From assembly GCF_900105905.1 (NCBI RefSeq), contig NZ_FNSV01000005.1, positions 4,154,001 to 4,218,000 on the forward strand: a stretch of DNA of 64,000 bases. Direction: 5' to 3'. Below are positions 8,348-18,308 of this stretch, one piece after another (position 1 is the stretch's first letter; each line of letters starts with the position of its first letter). Below the pieces are notes generated by a model. That model did not search any database. It worked only from the letters and a program-made list of their open reading frames with translations, and was not told the origin of the DNA. Origin of the DNA: Rhodococcus koreensis (GTDB lineage: Bacteria; Actinomycetota; Actinomycetes; Mycobacteriales; Mycobacteriaceae). Position numbers and translations under genes: made by a program.

Positions 8348-9859
8348 TCAGCGAGAAGAAGGCCGAACAATGGGAAAGAGGATTGTTTCGCGGATTCCCA
8401 ATCCCGTCAATGCCATGAGCAGACGGTCGATTCCCATTCCGGTACCGGTGGTCGGCGGCATTCCCTGCTCCATTGCGGCGAGGAATTCTTCGTCGAGGGC
8501 CATCGCCTCGTCGTCGCCGGCCGACGCGAGACGCGCCTGATCGACGAACCGCTCACGCTGGATCACAGGATCGACCAATTCCGAATAGCCCGTGGCCAAC
8601 TCGAACCCACGGATGTAGAGGTCCCACTTCTCGGTCACCCCGGCCTTGCTGCGGTGGTCACGAGTCAGCGGTGACGTCTCGACCGGGAAATCACGGACGA
8701 AAGTCGGCTCGAACAACTGGTCGCCGCACTGGTGCTCCCACAGTTCCTCGACCAGCTTCCCGTGCCCGTAACCCTTGTCCTTCGGGACTTCGAGGCCCAC
8801 CTTCTCGGCGAGAGCCAGCAATTCCTCGACCGTGGTATCCGGAGTGACCTCGACACCGATCGCCTGCGACAGCGACGGATACATCTCGAGGGTCTTCCAT
8901 TCACCGCTCAGGTCGTATTCGGTGCCATCGGCAAGAGTGACGACCTGCGAACCGAAAGCGGCCTGCGCCACCTCCTGAACGAGTTCGCGGATCATGACGG
9001 CCGAATCGTCATATGTGCCGTAAGCCTCGTACGTCTCGAGCATCGCGAATTCCGGCGAGTGCGTCGAGTCGACGCCCTCGTTGCGGAAATTCCGGTTGAT
9101 CTCGAAAACCTTCTCGATACCGCCCACGACGCACCGCTTCAGGAACAGTTCGGGGGCGATCCGGAGATACAGGTCGATGTCGAGGGCATTGGAATGCGTG
9201 ATGAAGGGACGGGCCGCCGCGCCACCTGCCACCGTCTGCAGCATCGGCGTCTCGACCTCGAGGAACCCGCGACGCTCGAGCGCGTTCCGGAGCTCACGGA
9301 CCACTGCCACACGCTTACGCGCATTGTCCCGCGCCTCGGGGCGCACGATCAGATCGGCGTAACGCTGCCGGACCCGGGACTCCTCGTTCATCTCCTTGTG
9401 CGCAACGGGCAGAGGCCGGAGCGACTTGGACGCAATCTGCCACGAATCGGCCATCACGCTCAGCTCACCGCGACGGGAGCTGATCACCTCACCGTGCACG
9501 AACACGAAGTCACCGAGGTCGACATCGGCCTTCCACGACACGAGAGCGTCCTCGCCGACAGCGGCGAGACTGATCATCGCCTGCAGCTGAGTGCCGTCGC
9601 CTTCCTGCAGCGTCGCGAAGCACAACTTGCCCGTGTTGCGCACGAAGATCACCCGGCCGGCGACACCGACCTGGTCGCCCGTGGTCGTGTCGGGCTCGAG
9701 GTCCGGATACTTGGCGCGGATCTCCGCCAGCGAGTGGGTGCGCGCCACCGACACCGGGTACGCCTGGCGTCCCTCCGCGAGAATGCGCTCACGCTTCTCC
9801 TGGCGGATCCGAAGCTGCTCGGGGGTGTCGTCGACTGGCTGGGCTGCTACTTCACTCAC
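8348..9859 (-). CDS. lysS: Lysyl-tRNA synthetase, class II
   Basis: A 503-residue enzyme charging tRNA-Lys. The N-terminal OB-fold anticodon-binding domain (about 60-165) is followed by the class II core: motif 2 around [14 protein letters not shown] and motif 3 [13 protein letters not shown] near the C terminus. Full length for the family. The first residues are charged and variable. The promoter region upstream contains the 24-bp tandem repeat at 9918-10006. Confidence 0.97.
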   Translation of the reverse strand: MSEVAAQPVDDTPEQLRIRQEKRERILAEGRQAYPVSVARTHSLAEIRAKYPDLEPDTTTGDQVGVAGRVIFVRNTGKLCFATLQEGDGTQLQAMISLAAVGEDALVSWKADVDLGDFVFVHGEVISSRRGELSVMADSWQIASKSLRPLPVAHKEMNEESRVRQRYADLIVRPEARDNARKRVAVVRELRNALERRGFLEVETPMLQTVAGGAAARPFITHSNALDIDLYLRIAPELFLKRCVVGGIEKVFEINRNFRNEGVDSTHSPEFAMLETYEAYGTYDDSAVMIRELVQEVAQAAFGSQVVTLADGTEYDLSGEWKTLEMYPSLSQAIGVEVTPDTTVEELLALAEKVGLEVPKDKGYGHGKLVEELWEHQCGDQLFEPTFVRDFPVETSPLTRDHRSKAGVTEKWDLYIRGFELATGYSELVDPVIQRERFVDQARLASAGDDEAMALDEEFLAAMEQGMPPTTGTGMGIDRLLMALTGLGIRETILFPIVRPSSR

Positions 9860-9917
9860 GGGTCACCAGCCTAATCGACAGCCGGTCGTGCCCCTATTCA
9901 GAGGTCAGCGTTCATCC

Positions 9918-10006
9918 CGACGGCTCGCCGTCAGCACCGACCGACGGCTCGCCGTCAGCACCGACCGACGGCTCGCCGTCAGCACCGACCGACGGCTCGC
10001 CGTCAG
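9918..10006. repeat. 24-bp tandem repeat, 3.7 copies, each a mini-hairpin
   Basis: Unit CGACGGCTCGCCGTCAGCAC plus CGAC (24 bp) repeats at 9918, 9942 and 9966, with a 17-bp partial copy at 9990; the three full copies are identical. Each contains GACGG-CTCG-CCGTC, a 5-bp stem. The array lies between the rhodanese-like gene (whose TGA stop, 10003-10005, is inside the last copy) and lysS. Since 24 is a multiple of 3, every copy offers an in-frame TGA, so copy-number change would not extend the rhodanese protein. Likely variable in length between strains. Confidence 0.95.
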
Positions 10007-10425
10007 TGCGCCGAGACGGTGGCCAACTCCCGCACGCAGTGCTGCGTCGCGATGAGCGACCCCAGCAGCCCCGCCGCCTTGATCGCCTTGTACCCGCCGA
10101 CGAGGTCGGTCGCCTTGTGGAGACCCAGCTCCTGCAGGGCCGCCGCGGCGAGGCTCGACGTGTAGCCCTCGGAGCAGACGATGATCCACTCGACGTCGTG
10201 ATCCACGGCCAGCGCCAAGTGCGCCGAGCTGGTGGGATCGCAGCGCCACTCGAGGACGTTGCGTTCGATGGCGAGCGCGCCGGGCAGTGTCCCCTCGATC
10301 GCGCGCTGCGCCTGCGGGCGGATGTCCACCACGATCGCGCCGCGCGCCACGGCCTCGGGCAGCTCGAACGCGTACATCCGGTCGATCTTGGTGCGGGCCT
10401 CTTCGAGCATCTGGTCGATGTTCAC
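10003..10425 (-). CDS. Rhodanese-like domain protein
   Basis: A 140-residue single-domain sulfurtransferase homologue. VVDIRPQAQR is the typical first motif, and the active loop C84-SEGYTS carries the cysteine that would form a persulfide. Its ATG overlaps the end of the cysteine dioxygenase gene, and the two are commonly adjacent in actinobacteria. A role in handling persulfide or sulfite made during cysteine oxidation is inferred from this pairing. Confidence 0.85.
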   Translation of the reverse strand: MNIDQMLEEARTKIDRMYAFELPEAVARGAIVVDIRPQAQRAIEGTLPGALAIERNVLEWRCDPTSSAHLALAVDHDVEWIIVCSEGYTSSLAAAALQELGLHKATDLVGGYKAIKAAGLLGSLIATQHCVRELATVSAH

Positions 10426-10955
10426 TTCGAACCGCCCTCGGGGAGATCGGTGAGCTCGGTCCGGGTACGGCGCAGCGTGCCGTGGTCCGTGACCTCGTAA
10501 TAGGACATGGCCGACAATGGCGGCGAGTAAGCGTGCACGCTCAGCGTCGGCGTCACCGCCTGTGCCCCGGGTGCGTCCGGCGCCCGCACCACGTCGTGGA
10601 CCCAGCCGAGCGGAAACGAGGCCTGATCGCCGGCGTCGAGGATGCGGTGACGCAGTTGATCACCCGCCCAACGGAACTCGGACAGCGCGCCGCTGAGAAC
10701 GGTGAGCGCACCGAAAGATCCTGCGTGGTCGTGCAATTCGGTATTCCGGTCGGGAACCCAGCTGATCAGCCAGACATCGACGTCGTCGTCCGAGTAGAGC
10801 CGGGTCGACCAGCGCTCGTCGGTGGGCCAGCTCTGCGGGAGCAGGACGTCGTGGCGGCCGTCGAGGACCTCGGAAGCACCCTGATCGGTGATGCGCAGCA
10901 GGTCAGCCGGGCGAAGACGGGTGGGTACAGATGCAGAAGAATACGTTGCGAGCAC
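10422..10955 (-). CDS. Cysteine dioxygenase-type cupin thiol dioxygenase
   Basis: A 177-residue cupin. The Fe(II) triad is visible as H75 and H77 (in ELHDHAGS) and H141 (in SVHAYSPP), the cysteine dioxygenase type I pattern; the reaction would be O2-dependent oxidation of cysteine to cysteine sulfinate. GTG 10955 was chosen because GGGAG lies 8 bases upstream; the open frame continues further up without such a site. The 3' end overlaps the rhodanese start by 4 bp, so sulfur-containing products probably pass between the two enzymes. Confidence 0.82.
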   Translation of the reverse strand: MLATYSSASVPTRLRPADLLRITDQGASEVLDGRHDVLLPQSWPTDERWSTRLYSDDDVDVWLISWVPDRNTELHDHAGSFGALTVLSGALSEFRWAGDQLRHRILDAGDQASFPLGWVHDVVRAPDAPGAQAVTPTLSVHAYSPPLSAMSYYEVTDHGTLRRTRTELTDLPEGGSK

Positions 10956-11077
10956 GAGAGAGACTCCCAGAAGTGTGAATTGGTCAAGGCAGCGTTCAGC
11001 CTCGACAACACTCCTGAGCACTCGTGCAGAGATTCACGGGGACCATTCTGACATAACTTCCGCGAAGAGGGAACCCA

Positions 11078-11893
11078 TCAGTCGAGCGGACTGCGACGCG
11101 CTCCCTTGCGGGCCTGATTCCGCTCGTAGACCAGGCGCAGCCCTTCGAGCGTGAGATCCGGTTCGTGCTCGTCGACGGTCTCCGTCTCGGGCATGATCAG
11201 CGGCGCACGGTCGCCGGTCGCGATCACCACCACGTCGGAACCGGAGAAGGCGGGCAGTTCCCTGCGCACCCGGCGGACCAGTCCGTCGACGAGGCCGGCG
11301 AAACCGAACACCGCACCCGACTGCATGCATTCGACGGTGTTCTTGCCGACGACGGAGCGCGGCCGCACCAGTTCGACCTTGCGCAGCGCCGCCGACTGCG
11401 ACGCGAGTGCGTCCGAGGAGATCTCGAGGCCGGGCGCGATGGCGCCGCCGAGGAACTCACCCTTCGCGGACACGACGTCGACGCACGTGGACGTCCCGAA
11501 GTCGACCACGATGCACGGCGCGTCGTAGAGGTGATGCGCCGCAAGACTGTTCACGATCCGGTCGGCGCCGACCTCTTTGGGGTTGTCGACGAGCAGCGGA
11601 ACACCGGTTCGCACCCCGGGTTCCACCAGCACGTGCGGGACGTGCCCCCAGTACCGCGTCAGCATCACGCGGATCTCCCGCAGCACCGACGGCACCGTCG
11701 ACAGCGCGGACACCCCCGTGATCTGATCGGTGTGCGCGCCGAGGAGCCCGCGGAAGATGAGCGCCAGTTCGTCGGCCGTCATCCTCGCATCGGTGCGCAT
11801 CCGCCAGTCCTGCACCAACTTCGAATGTTCACCGGTACCGGTGAACAGTCCGAGAACGATGTTCGTGTTCCGGACGTCGACGGTGAGGAGCAC
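11078..11893 (-). CDS. coaX: Type III pantothenate kinase
   Basis: A 271-residue enzyme of the ASKHA fold phosphorylating pantothenate, the first step of coenzyme A synthesis. The phosphate-binding [10 protein letters not shown] near the N terminus has the actinobacterial DVRNT variant; [11 protein letters not shown] and [11 protein letters not shown] are the other signature motifs. It lies 3 bp downstream of panD and forms the last gene of the panC-panD-coaX series, so vitamin synthesis and its first use are co-expressed. Confidence 0.96.
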   Translation of the reverse strand: MLLTVDVRNTNIVLGLFTGTGEHSKLVQDWRMRTDARMTADELALIFRGLLGAHTDQITGVSALSTVPSVLREIRVMLTRYWGHVPHVLVEPGVRTGVPLLVDNPKEVGADRIVNSLAAHHLYDAPCIVVDFGTSTCVDVVSAKGEFLGGAIAPGLEISSDALASQSAALRKVELVRPRSVVGKNTVECMQSGAVFGFAGLVDGLVRRVRRELPAFSGSDVVVIATGDRAPLIMPETETVDEHEPDLTLEGLRLVYERNQARKGARRSPLD

Positions 11894-11896
11894 GGG

Positions 11897-12343
11897 TTAC
11901 ACCAAACTGGATTCGCGCTCGGCGTCGAGCGTCGACAGCATGCGCGGGGTGATCAGGCCGGAGCCCTCCGGCGCGTGCGCCGGGTCGGCACCGAGTTCGA
12001 CCGGCGTGTTCGCGGCGTCGACGAACACGACGCGCGGCTCGTAGTCGCGCACCTCCTGCTCGTTCATGACGCCGTAGGCGATGAGGATGACGAGATCGCC
12101 GGGCTTGACCAGATGCGCTGCCGCACCGTTGATCCCGATGACACCGCTTCCCCGCTCGCCGGCGATGACATAGGTTTCGAGCCGCGCGCCGTTGTCGATG
12201 TCGACGATGCACACCTGCTCACCCTCGAGGAGGTCGGCGGCATCCATCAGATCCTGGTCGACCGTCACCGAGCCCACGTAGTGCAGGTCGGCGTGTGTGA
12301 CGGTGGCGCGATGGATCTTAGACTTCATCATGGTGCGAAACAT
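11897..12343 (-). CDS. panD: Aspartate 1-decarboxylase (pyruvoyl)
   Basis: A 148-residue proenzyme making beta-alanine for pantothenate. Autocatalytic cleavage should occur between G24 and S25 in HYVGSVTVD, leaving a pyruvoyl group; K9 and Y22 of the active site are visible. The C-terminal tail beyond about residue 115 is longer than in E. coli, as in mycobacteria, where this tail influences degradation by ClpC1-ClpP and pyrazinamide response. It lies between panC and coaX. Confidence 0.97.
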   Translation of the reverse strand: MFRTMMKSKIHRATVTHADLHYVGSVTVDQDLMDAADLLEGEQVCIVDIDNGARLETYVIAGERGSGVIGINGAAAHLVKPGDLVILIAYGVMNEQEVRDYEPRVVFVDAANTPVELGADPAHAPEGSGLITPRMLSTLDAERESSLV

Positions 12344-12361
12344 GTTCCGGTCCTTACTCTT

Positions 12362-13297
12362 CTAGCGGGAAAGAAGTTCGTCTGTCGCCGACGCGTCCGA
12401 GGCCTCGGTGTCACGTTCGAGGAAACCGGTGCCGACGGCGACACCGACGTTGTCGATCAAGCGGGTGTTTCCGAGCCTGGCGGCGACGAGCAGCCGGCCA
12501 TCGCCTCGCGCGGGGGCCGGACCGAGGTCGACGCCCCGCACCTCGAGGTAGTCGACCTCCACCTCGGGGGTGGACGCCAGCACCTCGCGCGCGGTGGCGA
12601 GGATCGCCTCGGCGCCCCCGGCCGCGGCGTGGGCACCGGCGATCAGGGCCGCGGACAACGTCGTCGCCGCGTTCCGCTGATCCTCGTCGAGGTAGCGGTT
12701 CCGCGAGGACAGCGCGAGTCCGTCGTGTTCACGCACGGTGGGCACCCCGAAGATCCGGACGTCGAAGTTCAGGTCGGTCACCATCTGCCGGATCAGTGTC
12801 AGCTGCTGGTAGTCCTTCTCGCCGAAGTACGCGACGTGCGGTGCGGCGATCTGCAGCAGCTTGGCGACGACGGTGAGCATGCCCGCGAAGTGCGTGGGCC
12901 TGGACGCGCCCTCCAGCTCTGCGCCCAGCGGTCCGGGGTGGATCGTCGTCCGCGGACCGGCCGGGTACATGGTGGCCGCGGTCGGCACGAACGCCAGCTC
13001 GACTCCGGCCTCACGCAGCAGTTCGAGATCGGCGTCGAGGGTGCGCGGGTAGGCGTCGAGGTCTTCGCCGGCACCGAACTGCAACGGGTTGACGAAGATC
13101 GAGACGATCACCACCGCGCCGGTGAGCTTGGCCTGCCGCACCAGTTCCAGGTGACCCGTGTGGAGGGCTCCCATCGTGGGCACGAGCGCGACCTGGCGGC
13201 CGACGCCGCGCAGCGCCTTCGAGACCCGCGTCAGCACGCTCGGGTCGTGGTGCACGGTCAGTTCGCCGCGCTTGTATCCGCCCTGCAGATCGCTCAC
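12362..13297 (-). CDS. panC: Pantothenate synthetase
   Basis: A 311-residue ligase joining pantoate and beta-alanine with [17 protein letters not shown] contains the HxGH nucleotide motif, FGEKDYQQL and [10 protein letters not shown] the remaining ATP-site motifs. GTG 13297 was preferred to GTG 13306 because GGAGG sits 8 bases before it, whereas it abuts the other. It directly follows the DUF2520 gene, as in the mycobacterial Rv3603c-panC order. Confidence 0.95.
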   Translation of the reverse strand: MSDLQGGYKRGELTVHHDPSVLTRVSKALRGVGRQVALVPTMGALHTGHLELVRQAKLTGAVVIVSIFVNPLQFGAGEDLDAYPRTLDADLELLREAGVELAFVPTAATMYPAGPRTTIHPGPLGAELEGASRPTHFAGMLTVVAKLLQIAAPHVAYFGEKDYQQLTLIRQMVTDLNFDVRIFGVPTVREHDGLALSSRNRYLDEDQRNAATTLSAALIAGAHAAAGGAEAILATAREVLASTPEVEVDYLEVRGVDLGPAPARGDGRLLVAARLGNTRLIDNVGVAVGTGFLERDTEASDASATDELLSR

Positions 13298-13302
13298 GGG
13301 GC

Positions 13303-14229
13303 TCACCTCCGGTCTTCCAGGATGTCCAGCAGTTCAGGTGGGGCGCCGGCGCGCTGCGCCGACCTCAGCGAGAGGGCCCGGTAGCCGGCCGCAATCCGCG
13401 GATCGACCTCCTCGAGGACGCGCAGATGCGTGGCCACCGCCTCGGAGTCGCCCCGGGCGACGGGCCCGGTGAGCGCCGCGGGTCCGCGGCGCAGCGCGTT
13501 GTCGAGCGCCGCGGACAGCAGCGGCTGCAGAACTCGTTCGGCCAGGCCGTTCGGATCGTCGCCGATCAACTCCTGGCCGAGCAGTTCCTGGCCTTCGAGC
13601 GCGACTCGCAGTGCGGCGACGGCGTCGACGACGAGCGTGACCAGGTGGTTGCTGCCGTGAGCGAGAGCGGCGTGGTACAGCGGCCGCATGTCCTCGCGGA
13701 CCCGCACCGGCTCGCCGCCGATCTCGAGAACCAGCGACTGCGCGATCGCGTAGCCGATGTCGTCGGCGGCGGTGATACCGAAACAGGCGGATGCGAGACG
13801 GACCGTGTCCTCGTCGTGGCCGGTGAACGTCATCGCGGGGTGAATCGCGAGCGGAACGACACCCTGCTCGGTGAGGGGGCCGAGGATCCCGATGCCGTTC
13901 GCGCCGGACGTGTGGGCCACGATCGCGCGACCCGGCACGGCACCGGTCGAGGCCAGCCCCGCGATCAGCGACGGCAGTTCGGCGTCGGGGACAGCGAGAA
14001 TGAGCAGTTCGGAGCGGGCCGCGACCTCCGAGACCGGCAGAATCTCGGTCTCGGGAAGCCGAGTACGTGCCCGATGCCGTGACGCGTCGGAGACGGCCGA
14101 GCAGGCGACGACGACGTGACCCGCCCGCTCCAACGCGGCACCGATTGCTGTTCCGACCCGGCCGGCGGAGACGATTCCTACCGTCAATCTCGCAGGCGCA
14201 GGGCCATTAGTGATCCCGAAAGAGGTCAC
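13303..14229 (-). CDS. Rossmann-like / DUF2520 dehydrogenase-type protein (Rv3603c homologue)
   Basis: A 308-residue protein. The N-terminal NAD(P)-binding domain has the [14 protein letters not shown] nucleotide loop, and a helical C-terminal DUF2520 domain follows from about residue 150, with the fold of ketopantoate/6-phosphogluconate dehydrogenases. Position just before panC makes ketopantoate reductase (panE-like) activity tempting, but this is inference; the family is uncharacterised. GTG 14229 has GAGG 6 bases upstream and gives the mycobacterial length. Confidence 0.85.
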   Translation of the reverse strand: MTSFGITNGPAPARLTVGIVSAGRVGTAIGAALERAGHVVVACSAVSDASRHRARTRLPETEILPVSEVAARSELLILAVPDAELPSLIAGLASTGAVPGRAIVAHTSGANGIGILGPLTEQGVVPLAIHPAMTFTGHDEDTVRLASACFGITAADDIGYAIAQSLVLEIGGEPVRVREDMRPLYHAALAHGSNHLVTLVVDAVAALRVALEGQELLGQELIGDDPNGLAERVLQPLLSAALDNALRRGPAALTGPVARGDSEAVATHLRVLEEVDPRIAAGYRALSLRSAQRAGAPPELLDILEDRR

Positions 14230-14376
14230 CTTCGTCCTCTCGTTCGTTCCAGTCCCGCTCGGCGGGTACCAGACGTTCCACGGTGAGGATAGCCCGGCTC
14301 GAACTCGGCCCGCCATGCGCAGGCAGAGTGATATATGCCTCACACCGTGCGGGTTGATCCTCGGGCGAGTCGGAGC

Positions 14377-15354
14377 CTATTCGGCCCGCCGACGCCTGCC
14401 TCCGGCGCTCTGGGACGCCCCCGACGCGGACTGCATGTTGGCCATGATCTCGGCGACGGACAGCCCGTTCGAGTGCGCGCCCGAAGAGTCGTCGTCCTCC
14501 GCCGCCCGCCTGCGGCCCCGCCGCCCCTCGGGCTCCGGCTCGGCCGCCTCGGGCTCCGGCTCGGGGTCCGTGGGCTCTGGTTCCGGCTCGGCGACAGGCG
14601 CGGGCGCGACCTTCGCGACGGGCGCGGGCGCGGTGACCGGCGCGATCTTGGCAACAGGCTCCGGCGTGGGCTCCGGTTCCGGTTCGACCTCGATCTCGGG
14701 TTCGGTCTGTCCGGCGCCGGCGGGCTCGACGATGGACGTCTCGGCGGTGACCGGATCGTCGTCGGGATTCGCGAAATGCGAAGACTGCGCGGAACCGCTC
14801 TGATGCCCGGCTCCCGCGGCGTGCCCCGCGCCCGGGATGTACAGGCCCGAGGCGGCCGGCTGATAGCTGCTGTACGAGCCGCCTGCGAGTTCCTGCACAC
14901 GCGTCGAATCCGCCCGCAGCGCGATCCGTTCGGTCGGCATCGCGCCGTCGAACAGTGCCTCGAGATTCTTGCGGAGCGACGAGAGTTCGGCGCGCAGCGC
15001 GGCGAGTTCCTCTGCATCGGCACGCACTTCGCTGCGCACCCGCTTCTCGACGGTGAGCTCGTATTCGCGCCGTGCCGAGATCTCCCGCTCGAGCTGCAAC
15101 TCGTAGACGGTCTGCAGGTCGCTGACCTTCGCCTTGTCGAGCGCCGACTCGCGCCGGTACTTCGTCATGGCGATGGCACCGACCGTGGCGGCCCAGAGCG
15201 CGGCCACCAGTCCCACGCGCAGGAGTTGGACGCTGTCGCTGAAGATCAGGAACAGGGACGCGATCACCGCGAGAGCGAGCAGACCCGCAACGATCATCTG
15301 GCTCGCGCTGCGCCTGTTGCGGCGCGCAGACTTGAGGCGACCAGGATTCGTCAT
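14377..15354 (-). CDS. DUF6779-type membrane-anchored protein (Rv3604c-like)
   Basis: A 325-residue protein. Two transmembrane helices (about 20-40 and 43-60) follow a short basic N terminus; then comes a long charged coiled-coil region (about 65-145), and then a low-complexity Glu-Pro/Ala-Pro-Val tail ending in basic GRRGRRR and GGRRRR patches. The conserved position between the DUF2520 and DUF3180 genes matches mycobacteria. Function unknown; the Glu-Pro tail suggests an extended, cell-wall-spanning or scaffolding segment. ATG 15354 gives the homologous start. Confidence 0.8.
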   Translation of the reverse strand: MTNPGRLKSARRNRRSASQMIVAGLLALAVIASLFLIFSDSVQLLRVGLVAALWAATVGAIAMTKYRRESALDKAKVSDLQTVYELQLEREISARREYELTVEKRVRSEVRADAEELAALRAELSSLRKNLEALFDGAMPTERIALRADSTRVQELAGGSYSSYQPAASGLYIPGAGHAAGAGHQSGSAQSSHFANPDDDPVTAETSIVEPAGAGQTEPEIEVEPEPEPTPEPVAKIAPVTAPAPVAKVAPAPVAEPEPEPTDPEPEPEAAEPEPEGRRGRRRAAEDDDSSGAHSNGLSVAEIMANMQSASGASQSAGGRRRRAE

Positions 15355-15424
15355 GGTGCCAAGGGTACTTGGCCGCGAAGGGTGCACCGCGCATTCCATC
15401 CGACCTGCGGCGATCCCCTGTGCC

Positions 15425-15916
15425 CTAATGCGCGGGCTCGTCCGAGGGGTCGTCGGGGGTGCGGCAGCAGTGTTCCAGCCACAGCGCCGCACCGACGAGC
15501 GCCAGTGCCGCGACGAGACCGACCCACGCGCCGGGACTGTCCGAGCCGGCGGCGCGCAACACCGACTGCTGCGGAAGCAGGTACAGCAGGAAGCCTCCCC
15601 ACACCCCGGCCGTCGCGGCGCCGACGAGTGCGGATGCCTTGGCCAGAGCGGCAACCCGGGCGGCGGTGATCGGGTGCAGCTGACGCGGCCCGTCACCCAC
15701 CTGATGGTTACTGACCCGGGATCGCACCATGAACGCGAGCACGACCTCGATCAGCGCGACCGGATACAACGACGCCCCCGCGTACACGGGGATGGGCGGG
15801 AACGACCCGTAGAACACGCGCACCAGGATCCAGGTGGCGGCGACGGCGAGCGCGGCGAGGAACAGCAGATCCCAGATGCGGGTGGGTTTCATCGTGCCCG
15901 TCGGCTCCGGCTTCAT
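15425..15916 (-). CDS. DUF3180 membrane protein (Rv3605c-like)
   Basis: A 163-residue protein with four predicted membrane helices (about 18-35, 42-60, 95-115 and 130-150), the conserved DUF3180 topology. Its ATG overlaps the folK stop (ATGA, 15913-15916), so it is translated with the folate genes, but no role in folate metabolism is known. An in-frame ATG at 15892 is an alternative start. Confidence 0.85.
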   Translation of the reverse strand: MKPEPTGTMKPTRIWDLLFLAALAVAATWILVRVFYGSFPPIPVYAGASLYPVALIEVVLAFMVRSRVSNHQVGDGPRQLHPITAARVAALAKASALVGAATAGVWGGFLLYLLPQQSVLRAAGSDSPGAWVGLVAALALVGAALWLEHCCRTPDDPSDEPAH

Positions 15917-16425
15917 CGCGACCGCCGGTCCAGAGCGAGGTCCGTCCGGTGCACACCGGCCCGCTCTTCGGCGTCCAGCAGCGGCAGCAGCGCGTCCACG
16001 CGGGTCGTCGTGCCGTCGACCGGCAACGCGGCGTCGGGTTCGACGTCCAGCCACGGAATCAGCACGAAGGCACGTTCGTGAGCTCGCGGGTGCGGCAACG
16101 TCAGTTCCGGGTCGTCGCTGCGGATGTCGTCGCACGTGACGACGTCGACGTCGAGCGTGCGCGGACCCCACCGCTTCACCCGCACCCGGTCGGCGGCGGC
16201 CTCGAGTTCCTGCCCACGCCGCAGCCAGCCGTAGCCGTCGAGGGCGGGATCGTCGGCGACGAGGACCGCGTTGAGAAAGTCCTGCTGCTCGACGCCGCCC
16301 CACGGCGCCGTCGAATACACCGGGGACACCGCAACGACCGCGTCACCCAGACCGTCGAGGACGGACTGCAGGTGGGCAAGGCTGTCGCCGACGTTCGACC
16401 CGATCGACAGCACCGCGCGACTCAT
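15913..16425 (-). CDS. folK: HPPK, 6-hydroxymethyl-dihydropterin pyrophosphokinase
   Basis: A 170-residue enzyme transferring pyrophosphate from ATP to hydroxymethyl-dihydropterin. The signatures [10 protein letters not shown], the [12 protein letters not shown] metal site and [13 protein letters not shown] are intact. Coupled by ATGA overlap to folB upstream and the DUF3180 gene downstream. Confidence 0.96.
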   Translation of the reverse strand: MSRAVLSIGSNVGDSLAHLQSVLDGLGDAVVAVSPVYSTAPWGGVEQQDFLNAVLVADDPALDGYGWLRRGQELEAAADRVRVKRWGPRTLDVDVVTCDDIRSDDPELTLPHPRAHERAFVLIPWLDVEPDAALPVDGTTTRVDALLPLLDAEERAGVHRTDLALDRRSR

Positions 16426-16784
16426 GGTCTCGACCTGTGCGCCACCACCGCGACGTCCGCGAAGGTCAGCGGGATCGGCGCGGACGGCTTGTGCAACACC
16501 ACCTCAGTGCTCCGGACGCGGGGGTCGGTCATCACCCCGTCCGCGATCTCGGCCGCCACGGTCTCGATCAGGTCCCGGGAGGGGCCCGCGATGATCGCGG
16601 CCGCACGCTCGGCGAGGCCGCCGTAGTCCAGGGTGTCTCCGAGGTCGTCCGACGCCGCGGCGGGCGCGAGGTCCATCCAGACGGTGATGTCGACGTAGAA
16701 GTCCTGACCGTCCCGCTTCTCGTGGTCGAAGACACCGTGATTGCCGCGAACCTTCAATCCGCGCAACTCGATTCGATCACTCAC
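16422..16784 (-). CDS. folB: Dihydroneopterin aldolase
   Basis: A 120-residue enzyme releasing glycolaldehyde from dihydroneopterin. [18 protein letters not shown] carries the conserved substrate-binding start, and [11 protein letters not shown] and the catalytic-lysine region LHKPSAPI are present. GTG 16784 overlaps the end of folP by 8 bp, consistent with coupled translation in the folE-P-B-K operon. Confidence 0.94.
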   Translation of the reverse strand: MSDRIELRGLKVRGNHGVFDHEKRDGQDFYVDITVWMDLAPAAASDDLGDTLDYGGLAERAAAIIAGPSRDLIETVAAEIADGVMTDPRVRSTEVVLHKPSAPIPLTFADVAVVAHRSRP

Positions 16785-17634
16785 GTCCGGCTGCACCCCT
16801 CGTCCAGGCCTCGGCGACCGCGATGGCGTCGAGCGAGGCCTGTGCGTCGTGCACACGCACTCCCCACGCTCCGTGGGTCGCGGCGAGCGCCGACACGACG
16901 GCGGTCGCGGTCTCCCGGCCCGCAGGGGGACGGGGTTCGCCGTCCGCATCCGCGAGCAGCGAACCCAGGAACCGCTTGCGGGATGCGCCGACGAGAACGG
17001 GGAATCCCAGCTCGTTGAACTCGGGCAGCGCCTTCAGCAGCGCCCAGTTGTGATCGGAGTTCTTCGCGAAACCGAGACCCGGATCCAGCACCAGCGAGCC
17101 CGGATCCACCCCGGCCTTCACGGCAAGGTCGACCTGCGTCATCAGTTCGTCCCGGACCTCACGGACCACGTCGTCGTAGTGGTCGGCGGTACCGCGGTGC
17201 ACGTAGTCGCCGGCCGAACGCCAATGCATCAGGATCCACGGAACTCCGGCATCCGCGACCACCGACGCCATCGCCGCATCGGCACGACCACCGGCGACGT
17301 CGTTGATGATCGACGCGCCCGCGCCGATCGCGGCCTCCGCGACGGACGCCCGCATCGTGTCGACGCTGACGCAGATGCCCTCGGCCACCAGGTCCGCGAT
17401 GACGGGTGCGACCCGTCCGGCCTCGACGTCCGGATCGACCCGCGCCGCGCCCGGCCGGGTGGACTCGCCGCCGACGTCGACGATGTCGACGCCGAGACGC
17501 TTCAACGCGAGACCGCGTTCGAGCGCCGCGTCACGATCGAGGAAGCGTCCGCCGTCGGAGAAGGAATCGGTGGTGACGTTGAGAATCCCCATCACCACGG
17601 TGCGGCCCGGTGAGGGCAGCTCGATCACGGTCAC
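16777..17634 (-). CDS. folP: Dihydropteroate synthase
   Basis: A 285-residue TIM-barrel enzyme, the sulfonamide target. [14 protein letters not shown] (loop 1), [11 protein letters not shown] (loop 2, flexible), DPGLGFAKN and GASRKRFLG are all present, so it is the functional FolP1 type. GTG 17634 overlaps the folE stop (GTGA), and the protein begins at the usual distance before the first strand. Confidence 0.96.
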   Translation of the reverse strand: MTVIELPSPGRTVVMGILNVTTDSFSDGGRFLDRDAALERGLALKRLGVDIVDVGGESTRPGAARVDPDVEAGRVAPVIADLVAEGICVSVDTMRASVAEAAIGAGASIINDVAGGRADAAMASVVADAGVPWILMHWRSAGDYVHRGTADHYDDVVREVRDELMTQVDLAVKAGVDPGSLVLDPGLGFAKNSDHNWALLKALPEFNELGFPVLVGASRKRFLGSLLADADGEPRPPAGRETATAVVSALAATHGAWGVRVHDAQASLDAIAVAEAWTRGAAGRE

Positions 17635-18248
17635 TTCCGCAGAATAAGGTCCAGAGCCTCGGAACGTGAGGCCGCGCTGGACTGGAGCAGACCACGCACC
17701 GCGGAGGTGGTGGTACTCGCACCAGGCTTGCGGATCCCCCGCATCGCCATGCACAGGTGCTCGGCCTCGATGACCACGATCGCACCGCGCGGATCGAGCT
17801 TGCGCATGACGGCGTCGGCGATCTGGCTGGTCAGACGCTCCTGGACCTGCGGGCGCTTGGCATACAGGTCGACCACGCGGGCCAGCTTCGACAGCCCGGT
17901 CACCTTGCCCGTCCGGCCCGGGATGTACCCGACGTGCGCGACCCCGTGAAACGACACGAGGTGGTGCTCACACGTGGAGTACAGCGGAATGTCGCGGACG
18001 AGCACCAACTCCTGGTGCCCCTCGTCGAACGTCGTGTTCAACACGGTGTCCGGATCGGTGTACAGGCCCGCGAAGACCTCGCGGTACGACCGCGCCACGC
18101 GGGCGGGCGTATCGCGGAGTCCGGGACGATCAGGGTCTTCACCGATCGCGATCAGCAGTTCCCGCACCGCAGCCTCGGCACGCGGCTGATCGAACACCCG
18201 GCCTGTCTCGAGTGCCACGGGCTCACTACCGAGATGATTCACCGACAA
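17631..18248 (-). CDS. folE: GTP cyclohydrolase I
   Basis: A 205-residue enzyme opening folate synthesis from GTP. Zinc ligands are visible in STCEHHL (Cys, His) and EHLCMAMRG (Cys); [12 protein letters not shown] is the family signature. TTG 18248 follows GGAGGAG by 6 bases and is preferred to GTG 18242. It is the first gene of the folE-folP-folB-folK-DUF3180 operon, 60 bp after ftsH on the same strand. Confidence 0.96.
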   Translation of the reverse strand: MSVNHLGSEPVALETGRVFDQPRAEAAVRELLIAIGEDPDRPGLRDTPARVARSYREVFAGLYTDPDTVLNTTFDEGHQELVLVRDIPLYSTCEHHLVSFHGVAHVGYIPGRTGKVTGLSKLARVVDLYAKRPQVQERLTSQIADAVMRKLDPRGAIVVIEAEHLCMAMRGIRKPGASTTTSAVRGLLQSSAASRSEALDLILRK

Positions 18249-18308
18249 CCGAAACTCCTCCAGTACCGGGACCGATCGTCCCGAAGCAACAGCCTAGTGT
18301 CGGGCGGA

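Noticed and set aside
9918-10006. Possible CRISPR array
   Set aside because: The units are contiguous without unique spacers and no cas genes are present; it is a simple tandem repeat.
13303-14229. Naming the DUF2520 gene panE
   Set aside because: Fold and position fit ketopantoate reductase, but the characteristic PanE motifs were not recognised, so only the family is given.
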